Shown here piece after piece: positions 23,045 to 31,047 of a stretch of DNA of 64,000 bases. The stretch spans positions 1 to 64,000 of the forward strand of contig DATIOK010000068.1 of assembly GCA_035473255.1 (NCBI GenBank), in the 5' to 3' direction. The notes beneath the pieces are model-generated. The model was not told the DNA's origin and ran no database searches. It saw only the letters and a list, made by a program, of their open reading frames with translations. The stretch comes from JAICYJ01 sp035473255 (lineage in GTDB: Bacteria > Actinomycetota > Thermoleophilia > Gaiellales > JAICJC01). Both the position numbers and the translations under genes were made by a program. Each line of letters starts with the position of its first letter. Position 1 is the first letter of the stretch.

Positions 23045-23358
23045 ATGGTTGATCGGTATCTCTCGCGAGCCTGGCCGCTGCGGTTGGTCAGGGTTCGCGG
23101 CGGCCAGGGTGGCTACGGTTGCGAATCGTCGTCTCCGTCCGCGATCTGCGTAATCGCAGATCGCTCCCGATCGGTGCAAGGCCGTTGGCCTTGCACCTGG
23201 TCCTCGGTCGCGCCAATACGACCCGGTATTGACGCTCCCTGCGTCCGTGCGAGACTCGGTTCTCGCCCGGAAGTGATCTGCGTGATCGCAGATCCCTCCC
23301 GACCGGCGCAAGGCGGTGCCTTGCGCCTTGGACCTCACGGAGATAGCGACCAACCATC
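23044..23358. repeat. Inverted-repeat-bounded element with duplicated hairpins after ruvB
   Basis: The ends are near-perfect inverted repeats (23044-23063 and 23339-23358, 17 of 20 matched). Inside are two direct copies of a roughly 66-base unit (23141-23207 and 23273-23340), each with two hairpins. First hairpin: GATCTGCG/CGCAGATC at 23143-23162 and 23275-23294. Second hairpin: GGTGCAAGGCC/GGCCTTGCACC at 23173-23197, and GGCGCAAGGC/GCCTTGCGCC at 23305-23327. A T-A pair in the first copy is C-G in the second, which is a compensatory change. No protein is encoded. It resembles a MITE or extragenic palindromic repeat. Confidence 0.7.
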
Positions 23359-23372
23359 CAGCGCCCCGGAGT

Positions 23373-23378
23373 TATCGT
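23373..23378 (+). promoter_or_regulatory. Predicted -10 element (leaderless) for the prolyl aminopeptidase gene
   Basis: TATCGT ends six bases before ATG 23385. Confidence 0.45.
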
Positions 23379-23384
23379 CCAGGG

Positions 23385-24335
23385 ATGCGTGAGCGCTACC
23401 CGGCGATCGAGCCGCAGCAGCAGGGAATGCTCGCTGCCGGCAACGGCCACGACGTCTACTGGGAGGTGTGCGGCAACCCCGCTGGCAAGCCGGCGCTGGT
23501 GCTGCACGGCGGGCCGGGCTCGGGCTGCAAGCCGTGGCACCGCCAGATGTTCGACCCCGAGCGCTACCGCGTCGTGCTGCTCGACCAGCGCGGCTGCGGG
23601 CGCAGCACGCCCAGCGCCGGCACGGATCTGGCGGCGCTCGAGGCCAACACCACACCGCACTTACTGGACGACATCGAGGCGGTACGTGACCTGCTCGAGA
23701 TCGACCGCTGGCTGGTGTGGGGCGGGTCGTTCGGGTGTGAGCTGGCGCTGGCCTACGCCGAGCGGCACCCGGCCCAGGTCAGCGAGCTGGTGCTGTGGGG
23801 CATCACCACCGGGCGCCGCAGCGAGGCTGATTGGCTGTTCCGCGGCGGCGTGGGCGTGATGTTCCCGGAGCAGTGGTACCGGTTCGCCGAGGGGGCGGAT
23901 GACGACGACCCGGTCGCCGGGTACCGGCGGCTGCTGCACGACCCCGACCCGGCGGTGCACCGCAAAGCGGCCGAGGACTGGTGCGCATGGGAGTCGGTGA
24001 CCCCGGACTGGCCGCCCGCCACCGGCATCGCCGAGCGTTTCCGCGATCCGGAGTTCGCGCTCGGATTCGCACGCCTGGTCACCCACTACGTGCACCACGA
24101 TCTCTGGATCGAGGACGGCAGTCTGCTGCGCGACGCCGGTCGCCTGGCCCGAGTGCCCACCACGCTGATCCACGGCCGGTTCGATCTGCAGGCGCCGCTG
24201 GCCTCGGCGTGGGATCTGCACCTGGCGCTGCCCGACGCGACGCTGGACGTCGTCGGTGAGGGCGGCCATGCCGCCGGCGGCACGGAGATGCGCGACCGTC
24301 TGATCGCCGCCACCGATCGGCTCGCCCGTGTCTGA
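23385..24335 (+). CDS. pip: Prolyl aminopeptidase (proline iminopeptidase)
   Basis: An alpha/beta-hydrolase that removes N-terminal proline from peptides. The 316 residues show the oxyanion-hole motif LHGGPGSGCKPWHRQMFDP, DQRGCGRSTPS, the family helix NTTPHLLDDIEAVRDLLEID, the nucleophile S115 (WGGSFGCELALAYAERHP), GRFDLQAP with the acid near 268, and a final histidine in EGGHAAGG near 295. These are the signature segments of the S33 prolyl aminopeptidases. It starts leaderless at ATG 23385. The next gene starts eight bases inside its end, forming an operon with queA, tgt and possibly secDF. Confidence 0.94.
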   Translation: MRERYPAIEPQQQGMLAAGNGHDVYWEVCGNPAGKPALVLHGGPGSGCKPWHRQMFDPERYRVVLLDQRGCGRSTPSAGTDLAALEANTTPHLLDDIEAVRDLLEIDRWLVWGGSFGCELALAYAERHPAQVSELVLWGITTGRRSEADWLFRGGVGVMFPEQWYRFAEGADDDDPVAGYRRLLHDPDPAVHRKAAEDWCAWESVTPDWPPATGIAERFRDPEFALGFARLVTHYVHHDLWIEDGSLLRDAGRLARVPTTLIHGRFDLQAPLASAWDLHLALPDATLDVVGEGGHAAGGTEMRDRLIAATDRLARV

Positions 24336-24810
24336 ACCAGCCGGTGTCTCGGCGCCCGCCCCCCGCCGCATGGCAGACTGGGCAGCCGTGCGCATGCTCC
24401 GCCGCCATCGCCAGTGGGCGATCCTGATCACCGCCGCCGTGGGCCTGCTGGTCGCGGCCGGCGCCGTCACGTTGACCGTCGTCGAGAGCGTCTCGAAGGG
24501 GCCGGCCTACCAGAAGGCCGCCGGCTACGTGCGCTCGGGCGGCGGCAGTGGGCTGACCCGGATGCAGCTGGGCGCCGTGCTCGGTTTCGGGCTGGCGGTG
24601 ACCGGGCCGATCAGCGAGAACGGGAGCTCGGGCCGGGCCGACCTCAGCTTCGACGTGCACGGAAACTGGCGCAGCGGCCGCGTCAAGATCACGGAGGTCA
24701 AGCGCGGCTCGCGATGGTTCGTGACGGGCGGCGTTCTGACCGTGGACGGCAAACGCTTCCAGATGCCATGCGCGCCACCGATCTCGCCTACGAGCTGCCT
24801 CCTGAGCTGA
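24328..24810 (+). CDS. Membrane-anchored Coa1/Tim21-like domain protein
   Basis: The 160-residue product has a cytoplasmic N-terminus, one membrane helix (QWAILITAAVGLLVAAGAVT, about 29-48) and an outer domain whose segment GPISENGSSGRADLSFDVHG followed by GSGRVKITEVKRGSRWFV-like strands resembles the cytochrome oxidase assembly factor 1 / Tim21 fold. In bacteria such domains are found in many proteins of unknown role. The carboxy-terminus overlaps the queA start by 43 bases, and its last residues (PISPTSCLLS) read like a shadow of queA, so the true end may be non-conserved. GTG 24328 overlaps the pip stop. Confidence 0.65.
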   Translation: MSEPAGVSAPAPRRMADWAAVRMLRRHRQWAILITAAVGLLVAAGAVTLTVVESVSKGPAYQKAAGYVRSGGGSGLTRMQLGAVLGFGLAVTGPISENGSSGRADLSFDVHGNWRSGRVKITEVKRGSRWFVTGGVLTVDGKRFQMPCAPPISPTSCLLS

Positions 24811-25775
24811 TCGCACAGCACGCGGCGGAGCCGCGTGACAGCGCGCGACTGCTGGTCTACGACCGCGCCGGCGGCGCGATCCGCCACCGGCTGTTCCGGG
24901 ACCTCTCCCGGGAGCTTTCGCCCGGGGACCTGCTGGTCGTGAACGACACGCGGGTGCTGCCGGTGCGCGTGCGCGCGCGGCGGGCCACGGGCGGTGCGGC
25001 CGAGGTGCTGCTGCTCGAGCCCGCCGGCGACGGAAGCTGGGAGGCGCTGGTGCGGCCCTACCGGAGGCTGCGGGAGGGGGAGGTGCTGGAGGCCGGCGAC
25101 ATGCGCGTCACGATCGTCGAACGGGTGGGGGAGGGGCGCGTGCGGGTGCGCGTGTCGGCGCCCGGCACGCTCGAGCAGGCGCTCGCGGCGTCGGGCGAGA
25201 TGCCGCTTCCGCCCTACATCACAGAGCCGCTGGGCGATCCGGCCGACTACCAGACCGTGTACGCGCAGCACCCCGGGTCGGCGGCCGCGCCCACGGCCGG
25301 CCTGCACTTCAGCGAGCGCATGTGGGACGAGATCCGCCGCGACCACGAGGTGGCGGCGGTCACGCTGGACGTCGGCCTGGACACCTTCAGACCGCTGGCC
25401 GAGGAGGTGGTGGAGGACCATCCGATCCACTCCGAGCGCTACCGGGTGCCGGAGCCGACCGCCGCTGCGGTCGAGCGGGCGCGATCCGAGGGACGCCGGA
25501 TCGTGGCCGTGGGCACCACCAGCGTGCGCGTGCTGGAGACGGTGTTCGGCGAGCATGGGGCTGCCCTCGAGGGACGCACCCGGCTGCTGATCACGCCCGG
25601 CTACCGGTTCCGGGCGACCGGGGCGATGATCACGAACTTCCACCTGCCGCGCTCGACCCTGCTGGCGCTGGTGATGGCGTTCGCGGGCGTTGAGCAGACG
25701 CGCGACCTGTACCGTACCGCCGTGTCCGAGCGTTACCGCTTCTACAGCTTCGGCGACGCGAGCCTGATCCTGTGA
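24768..25775 (+). CDS. queA: S-adenosylmethionine:tRNA ribosyltransferase-isomerase
   Basis: QueA transfers and rearranges the ribosyl part of SAM onto 7-aminomethyl-7-deazaguanine in tRNA, making epoxyqueuosine. The 335-residue product has the family landmarks: YELPPELIAQHAAEPRDSAR at its start, LVVNDTRVLPVRVRARRATG, LPPYI in the middle, GSAAAPTAGLHFSERM, VTLDVGLDTFRPL, HSERYRVPEPTA, AVGTTSVRVLET and ITNFHLPRSTLLALVMAFAG. The start ATG 24768 lies inside the preceding gene. tgt follows with a GTGA overlap, so the two tRNA-modification steps are coupled. Confidence 0.97.
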   Translation: MRATDLAYELPPELIAQHAAEPRDSARLLVYDRAGGAIRHRLFRDLSRELSPGDLLVVNDTRVLPVRVRARRATGGAAEVLLLEPAGDGSWEALVRPYRRLREGEVLEAGDMRVTIVERVGEGRVRVRVSAPGTLEQALAASGEMPLPPYITEPLGDPADYQTVYAQHPGSAAAPTAGLHFSERMWDEIRRDHEVAAVTLDVGLDTFRPLAEEVVEDHPIHSERYRVPEPTAAAVERARSEGRRIVAVGTTSVRVLETVFGEHGAALEGRTRLLITPGYRFRATGAMITNFHLPRSTLLALVMAFAGVEQTRDLYRTAVSERYRFYSFGDASLIL

Positions 25776-26890
25776 GCATCGGCGACTTCGAGCTGGTGGC
25801 GCGCGACGGGGGCGGCCGCGCCGGGTTGCTGGAGACGGCCCACGGCGTGGTGGAGACGCCCGTCTTCATGCCCGTCGGCACCAAGGCCAGCGTCAAGGCG
25901 CTGCTGCCCTCCGAGCTGCGCGACCTGGGGGCGCAGATCGTGCTCGGAAACACCTACCACCTGCACTTCCGGCCCGGCGCGGACGTGATCGCCGACCTGG
26001 GCGGCCTGCACCGGTTCATGGCCTGGGACGGCCCGATCCTGACCGACTCGGGCGGGTTCCAGGTGTTCTCGCTGCGCCACACGGCCGACCGGGTCGACGA
26101 CGACGGGGTCACGTTCCAGTCGGTCTACGACGGATCGCGGGCGCGCTTCACGCCGGAGCTGGCGATGGAGGTGCAGCGGCAGCTGGGTTCCGACATCGCG
26201 ATGGCGTTCGACGAGTGCACGCGCGCCGACGTGACGCCCGAGCAGCTCGCGGAGGCGGTCAGGCGCACGGCGCTGTGGGCGCAGCGCAGCCGTGGGGCGG
26301 AGCGCGCGCCCGGGCAGCTGGTGTTCGGGATCGTGCAGGGAGCGACCGACCTGGCGATGCGGGAGCGCAGCGCGGCCGACATCGTTGGGATCGGATTTGA
26401 CGGCTACGCGATCGGCGGGCTGTCGGTGGGAGAGGAGCGCGGGCTGATGCTGGAGACGGTCGCGGCGACGGCCGAGATGCTGCCGGCCGACCGGCCGCGC
26501 TACTTCATGGGCATCGGCGATCCGGACGGCCTGCTGGGGGTGATCGAGCGCGGAGTGGACATGTTCGACTGCGTGCTTCCGACCCGGCTCGGGCGCACCG
26601 GAAGCGCGCTGGTTCCAGGCGGGAGGCTGAATCTGCGCAACGCGCGGTTCGCCCGCGACGGCTCGCCGCTGGTCGAGGGATGTGGGTGTCCGGCCTGCCG
26701 CGACTTCTCCCGGGCCTACATCCGCCACCTGATCACACAGGACGAGATCACCGGCCTGCGGCTGCTGACCGTGCACAACCTGCACCACGTGATCGAGCTG
26801 GTGACCGGCGCCCGGCGGGCGATCGTGGAGGGCCGCTTCGCACGCTTCCGGGAAGAGCTGGCGGCGGAGGCGGCCGGGGCCATCAACTAA
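25772..26890 (+). CDS. tgt: Queuine tRNA-ribosyltransferase (tRNA-guanine transglycosylase)
   Basis: Tgt swaps guanine 34 of certain tRNAs for preQ1. The 372-residue enzyme shows the substrate-binding DSGGFQVFSL near 90, ELAMEVQRQLGSDIAMAFDE, GIVQGATDLAMRERSA, GYAIGGLSVGE, RYFMGIGDPDGLL, the catalytic aspartate segment FDCVLPTRLGRTGSAL near 265, and the zinc site CGCPACRDFSRAYIRHL. It ends ten bases before secDF, and the last bases of its TAA stop are part of the secDF -10 hexamer. Confidence 0.97.
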   Translation: MSIGDFELVARDGGGRAGLLETAHGVVETPVFMPVGTKASVKALLPSELRDLGAQIVLGNTYHLHFRPGADVIADLGGLHRFMAWDGPILTDSGGFQVFSLRHTADRVDDDGVTFQSVYDGSRARFTPELAMEVQRQLGSDIAMAFDECTRADVTPEQLAEAVRRTALWAQRSRGAERAPGQLVFGIVQGATDLAMRERSAADIVGIGFDGYAIGGLSVGEERGLMLETVAATAEMLPADRPRYFMGIGDPDGLLGVIERGVDMFDCVLPTRLGRTGSALVPGGRLNLRNARFARDGSPLVEGCGCPACRDFSRAYIRHLITQDEITGLRLLTVHNLHHVIELVTGARRAIVEGRFARFREELAAEAAGAIN

Positions 26891-26893
26891 ACT
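26888..26893 (+). promoter_or_regulatory. Predicted -10 element (leaderless) for secDF
   Basis: TAAACT ends six bases before GTG 26900. Its first three bases are the tgt stop codon, so the promoter is built into the end of the upstream gene. Confidence 0.5.
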
Positions 26894-26899
26894 GAGCGC

Positions 26900-29590
26900 G
26901 TGTCCGAGAAGCGTAGGAACTGGCTGATCCTGGGCGTCGTCGTGGCGCTGATGATCGGCTGCGGCCTTCTCATGACACAGCGGAGCTTCCGCCTCGGCCT
27001 CGACCTGCGCGGCGGTCTCGAGGTCGTGCTGGACGCGCGCCCCCTGCCCGGCCAGACCGTCAGCCAGCAGGATCTGAACACCTCGGTCACGATCCTTTCC
27101 AAGCGCATCGACCCGAACGGCACGCTCAACCCGGAGATCCGCAGCTCGACGAACCCCAACCAGATCACGATCGCCATCCCCGGCGTGCGCGACCCGGCGG
27201 CGGTCGCCTCGCTGCTCGTGTCCAGCGGCCAGCTGCAGAGCTTCGACATGTTCAAGTACCTGAACAACGTCTCCAAGGGCACACAGCCCTTCAGCGCGCT
27301 GCCGGCCGACTCGCTGTACAGCCTGCTGACCAAGCCTGAGGTCAAGGCTCAGGCCAAGTCCGACGGCGTCGGCTCGTGGGCGCTGTTCGACGCGAATCAC
27401 AAGCAGCTGGGCAAGGTCGAGCCGCAGCAGACCCAGGTGCTCCAGGACTTCAACCCGCAGAACCCGGTGAAGCCGCCCGGGGCGCAGTTCCTGGGGATCC
27501 CCAAGGGCACCGAGGTGGTGTCGTGCGACGCGTCGACCGGCTGCCCGGGTGCCACGGCGACCACCGGCACCTTCTACTACCTGTTCAACCTGAACCAGAA
27601 CGAGAAGGGCAACCCGAATGTGATCACGGGCGATCAGGTGTCGGCGTCGTCGGACACCGACCCCAACACCGGCCAGCCGATCGTGACGCTGAGCTACAAG
27701 AACGGCGGCGGCGCCGAGTTTACGAACATCTCACGGTCGCTGGCACAGCAGGCGCGGGCGGCAGGCATGGCCGACGGCCAGATCAATCCGCCGAAAGGCC
27801 TGCCCAACGCGATCGTGGTCGACGGCCAGCTGGTGGCGACGCCGGTGGTCGATCCCGACGAGAACCCGAACGGCATCAACGCCACCTACAGCGGCAGCAG
27901 CGTGATCAGCGGCCTGACCAAGGCCGACGCCGACCGGATCGCCCTCGAGGTGCAGTCAGGCTCGCTGCCGATCAAGTTCACGGCCACCTCCTTCAATAAC
28001 GTCTCGGCCACGCTCGGCAAGGACTCGCTGCGAAACGGCCTGATCGCAGGCGCGGCCGGCCTGCTGTTCGTGATGATCTTCCTGATCGTCCTGTACGGCT
28101 TCCTGGGAGTGATCGCCGACATCGCGCTGATCATCTACGGCGTGCTGCTGGCGGGGATCGTGCTGCTGTGGCCGATCACGATGACCCTGCCCGGCATCGC
28201 GGGCACCATCCTCACAATCGGTGTTGCCGCCGATGCAAACATCGTCATCTTCGAACGTATCAAGGAGGAGGTGCGGTCCGGGAAGAGCATCCGCACCTCG
28301 ATCGCCACCGGCTATCGGCGTGGCTTCCATACGATCATCGACGCCAACGTGGTGACGCTGATCACGGCCGCGGTGCTGATCCTGGTGGCCACCTCGAGCG
28401 TCAAGGGCTTCGCCGTGATGCTCGCCCTGGGCGTGCTCGTGTCGATCTTCACGGCGGTGGTCGCGACCCGGGCGATGCTGAGCCTGCTGGCCGGCTTCTC
28501 GTTCATGTCCAGCCCGCGGGTGCTGGGCCAGGTCGGCTCCGGCGACCGCTGGAAGAAGTACGACTTCATCGGCCGCACCAAGGTCTGGTTCGCGATCTCC
28601 GGGGTGTTCCTGGTGGTATGCGCGATCAGCCTGGGCGTGCAGGGGCTGAACAGGGGCATCGACTTCACCGGCGGCAGCCAGTTCAACTTCACCGTGCCGA
28701 CGGCGACCAGCACCACCGCTGTCACGAACACGTTCAACCAGGCCGGCATCTCGGATCCGGTGGTGCAGGGTGTCGGCAAGTCCCAGAACGGTGACTACAC
28801 GCAGTTCCAGGTCAAGTCGCACGCGCTGGCAGGCCCGCAGCAAAACGCGTTGCTGCGGTCGATCCAGTCGACATACCACATCGCGCCCAACTCGATCGAC
28901 AGCAAGAACGTGAGCTCGTCGTTCGGCCAGTCGGTGCTCGACCAAGCCTACCTGGCGATCGGGTTCTCGCTGCTGATCATCTTCTTGTACGTGTCCTTCC
29001 GCTTCGAGTGGCGCTACTCGGTGCCGATGATGGTGGCGCTCGGGCACGATATCCTGATCACGCTTGGCATCTACTCGCTGTCGCAGCGAGAGGTCACGGC
29101 CGACACGGTGGCGGCGGTGCTGACGGTGCTGGGCTACTCGCTCTACGACACGGTGATCGTCTTTGACAGGGTGCGTGAGAACATCCCGATCCTGCGGCGG
29201 ATGACGGCCAGCCAGGTCGTCAACGAGTCGCTGGCCGAGACGATCACACGGTCGCTGAACACGTCCGCGGTGACGCTGATCCCGGTCACGCTGCTGTTCA
29301 TCTTCGGCACCGGATCGCTGAAGGACTTCGCGTTCGCGCTGATGATCGGCATCGCATCCGGCGCCTACTCGTCGATCTTCATCGCATCGCCGCTGCTGGC
29401 GATCCTGCTCGAGCGCGAGGACCAGTTCAAGGGCCGGCGCAGCGACGCGCGTGTAGCGGCCGCGAAGCTGGCGCCGGAGCCGGTGCCGGTGGGAGCGGCG
29501 GTCTCCGCTGACAGGCCCGAGCCGGCCGCGCGGACATCGGGCCCAGCGCCGCGCAGAAGGCGTCGCAAACCGCACGGCCGCGCCAGGTAG
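26900..29590 (+). CDS. secDF: Fused protein translocase subunit SecDF
   Basis: SecD and SecF use the proton gradient to pull secreted proteins through SecYEG. Here they form one 896-residue chain. The SecD half begins RRNWLILGVVVALMIGCGLL then GLDLRGGLEVVLDA, has a large outer domain with extra Gln/Pro-rich segments, and the RND-type helices with GVAADANIVIFERIKEEVRSG and RGFHTIIDANVVTLITA. The SecF half starts near 555 (DFIGRTKVWFAISGVFLVVC, RGIDFTGGSQFNF) and ends with VLGYSLYDTVIVFDRVREN and FALMIGIASGAYSSIFIASP. No yajC gene lies upstream, unlike many bacteria. The carboxy-terminus is a basic tail. Confidence 0.95.
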   Translation: MSEKRRNWLILGVVVALMIGCGLLMTQRSFRLGLDLRGGLEVVLDARPLPGQTVSQQDLNTSVTILSKRIDPNGTLNPEIRSSTNPNQITIAIPGVRDPAAVASLLVSSGQLQSFDMFKYLNNVSKGTQPFSALPADSLYSLLTKPEVKAQAKSDGVGSWALFDANHKQLGKVEPQQTQVLQDFNPQNPVKPPGAQFLGIPKGTEVVSCDASTGCPGATATTGTFYYLFNLNQNEKGNPNVITGDQVSASSDTDPNTGQPIVTLSYKNGGGAEFTNISRSLAQQARAAGMADGQINPPKGLPNAIVVDGQLVATPVVDPDENPNGINATYSGSSVISGLTKADADRIALEVQSGSLPIKFTATSFNNVSATLGKDSLRNGLIAGAAGLLFVMIFLIVLYGFLGVIADIALIIYGVLLAGIVLLWPITMTLPGIAGTILTIGVAADANIVIFERIKEEVRSGKSIRTSIATGYRRGFHTIIDANVVTLITAAVLILVATSSVKGFAVMLALGVLVSIFTAVVATRAMLSLLAGFSFMSSPRVLGQVGSGDRWKKYDFIGRTKVWFAISGVFLVVCAISLGVQGLNRGIDFTGGSQFNFTVPTATSTTAVTNTFNQAGISDPVVQGVGKSQNGDYTQFQVKSHALAGPQQNALLRSIQSTYHIAPNSIDSKNVSSSFGQSVLDQAYLAIGFSLLIIFLYVSFRFEWRYSVPMMVALGHDILITLGIYSLSQREVTADTVAAVLTVLGYSLYDTVIVFDRVRENIPILRRMTASQVVNESLAETITRSLNTSAVTLIPVTLLFIFGTGSLKDFAFALMIGIASGAYSSIFIASPLLAILLEREDQFKGRRSDARVAAAKLAPEPVPVGAAVSADRPEPAARTSGPAPRRRRRKPHGRAR

Positions 29591-29643
29591 TCACCCTATC
29601 GGGGGTATGCCTGACACCCCTCGAAGTCGATATCTCGGGAAGA

Positions 29644-30765
29644 ATGCGCCCGCGCTCCGAAAGCTCGCGCCGGTTCGACGATCTCATCGCCGTGATCGAG
29701 TCGACCCGTGCGCTTTCATCTGCTGCCGACATCCCTGAGGCGATGTCGATGTTCGCGCGCGAGCTGACGCTGCTGTTCGACGCGTCGGCCTGCCTGATCT
29801 CGTCGTACGACCCGGAGACGCAGGCGGTCACCGACTGGGCGGCGCACGTGATCCCGCCCGCAAAGCTGAACCTGGTCGCGGAGGACTACTCGCTGTCGGA
29901 GTACCCGGCCACGCTCGAGGTGCTGACGTCGCTGAAGTCGTCGACCACGTCGGCCGGCAGCGGCGGCGATCCGGCCGAGCTGGCGTTCCTGGCCGAGATG
30001 GGATTCAAGGCCAGCATGATGACGCCGCTTGTGATGAACGGGAAGCCGGTCGGGCTGATCGAGCTGTTCGACTCGCGGGCCCGGACGTTCACGCCCGACG
30101 ACATCGAGTTCTGCCGGCTGCTGTCGGATCACGCCGGGATCGTGCTGGGCACGGCCACGCTGGCCGAGCGGTTGGACGAGCAGCACCTGGCCACGGTCGG
30201 TGCGCTGGCGGCCGCGCTCGAGGCGAAGGACGCCTACACCGGCAACCACGCGCAGGCGATCGCGGAGTTCGCGGTGGCGGTGGGCGAGGAGCTGGGCCTG
30301 TCGGGACGGGAGTTGCGGGCGACGCGCATGGGCGCGCTGCTGCACGACGTCGGCAAGATCGGGATCCCGGAGTCGATTCTGAACAAGCCGGGGCCGTTGA
30401 CCGACGACGAGTTCACGGTGATGAAGCGCCATACGGTGATCGGCGCCGACATCATCTCCGGCATCCCCGGCATGGAGGAGGTCGTCGCCCTGGTTCGCTC
30501 GTCGCACGAGCGCTGGGACGGCCGCGGCTATCCGGATGGGCTGCAGGGCAACGAGGTGCCGCGCGGGGCGTACGTGATCGCGGTCTGCGACGCGTACCAC
30601 GCGATGACCGAAGATCGGGTGTACCGCAAGGCGATGTCGGTCGAGGGCGCTGTCGAGGAGCTGCGGCGCTGCTGCGGATCGCAGTTCATGCCGGCCGCGA
30701 TCGAGGCGCTGATCGCCGTCGTCGAACGGCCCCAGCGCCGCGTGCGCTACAGCCAGGCTGCCTGA
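29644..30765 (+). CDS. GAF domain and HD-GYP domain protein (putative cyclic-di-GMP phosphodiesterase)
   Basis: The 373 residues comprise an N-terminal GAF-type sensor domain (about 25-175: FARELTLLFDASACLISSYD, MTPLVMNGKPVGLIELFDSR) and an HD-GYP domain (about 185-360). The HD motif (LLHDVGKIGIPESILNKPG) is near 233-240, HXXIG-type HTVIGADI follows, and the GYP motif HERWDGRGYPDGLQG is near 285-300. These domains degrade cyclic di-GMP and sit in the cytoplasm. No transmembrane segment is present, so it senses an internal signal. ATG 29644 has only a modest GGGAAGA upstream. It converges on the glycan locus. Confidence 0.92.
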   Translation: MRPRSESSRRFDDLIAVIESTRALSSAADIPEAMSMFARELTLLFDASACLISSYDPETQAVTDWAAHVIPPAKLNLVAEDYSLSEYPATLEVLTSLKSSTTSAGSGGDPAELAFLAEMGFKASMMTPLVMNGKPVGLIELFDSRARTFTPDDIEFCRLLSDHAGIVLGTATLAERLDEQHLATVGALAAALEAKDAYTGNHAQAIAEFAVAVGEELGLSGRELRATRMGALLHDVGKIGIPESILNKPGPLTDDEFTVMKRHTVIGADIISGIPGMEEVVALVRSSHERWDGRGYPDGLQGNEVPRGAYVIAVCDAYHAMTEDRVYRKAMSVEGAVEELRRCCGSQFMPAAIEALIAVVERPQRRVRYSQAA

Positions 30766-31047
30766 CGCTTTCGCGCGCTGCGCGTGACGCCTGGGCGGGA
30801 TGCCGCTGCACTCATCACGTCACGACCTTCGCAGGCACCTCGTCACAACCGTGCGACTTCGTAACCGCCGCGTTGGTAACACCCGTGCCAGGCGCCGGCG
30901 TTGCGCCCCGGATCGAGGATCTGGGCGTCGTCCGGGCCGAGTTCGCGGCGAGGCGCGAAACGCCCCGGCGTGAGCCGCGTGACGGCTTGGAACGCTGCCG
31001 TTGGCAACGCCGGTGCCAGGCGTGGCTGTTGCGCCGACCGCCGCGTG
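30766..31047. repeat. Intergenic region with a duplicated, hairpin-forming segment between convergent genes
   Basis: Two direct copies of a 37-base segment (30871-30907 and 30999-31035) match at 30 of 37 positions, 128 bases apart. The second copy contains the perfect hairpin CGTT-GGC-AACG, and the first a near version. Both copies share the block GTGCCAGGCG and end GTTGCGCC. No coding is supported. They may be terminators for the convergent genes or a small repeat family. Confidence 0.5.

Noticed and set aside
23143..23327. Rho-independent terminator for ruvB
   Set aside because: The hairpins lack T-runs and come as a duplicated pair inside inverted-repeat ends, so a repeat element fits better, though they may still stop transcription.
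21506..23353. Minus-strand open frame of 615 residues opposite ruvA and ruvB
   Set aside because: Antisense to conserved ruvAB with His/Arg/Gln-rich low-complexity translation; no family motif.
25742..27400. Minus-strand frame of 552 residues opposite tgt and secDF
   Set aside because: Shadow of two certain genes; no motif, strongly biased composition.
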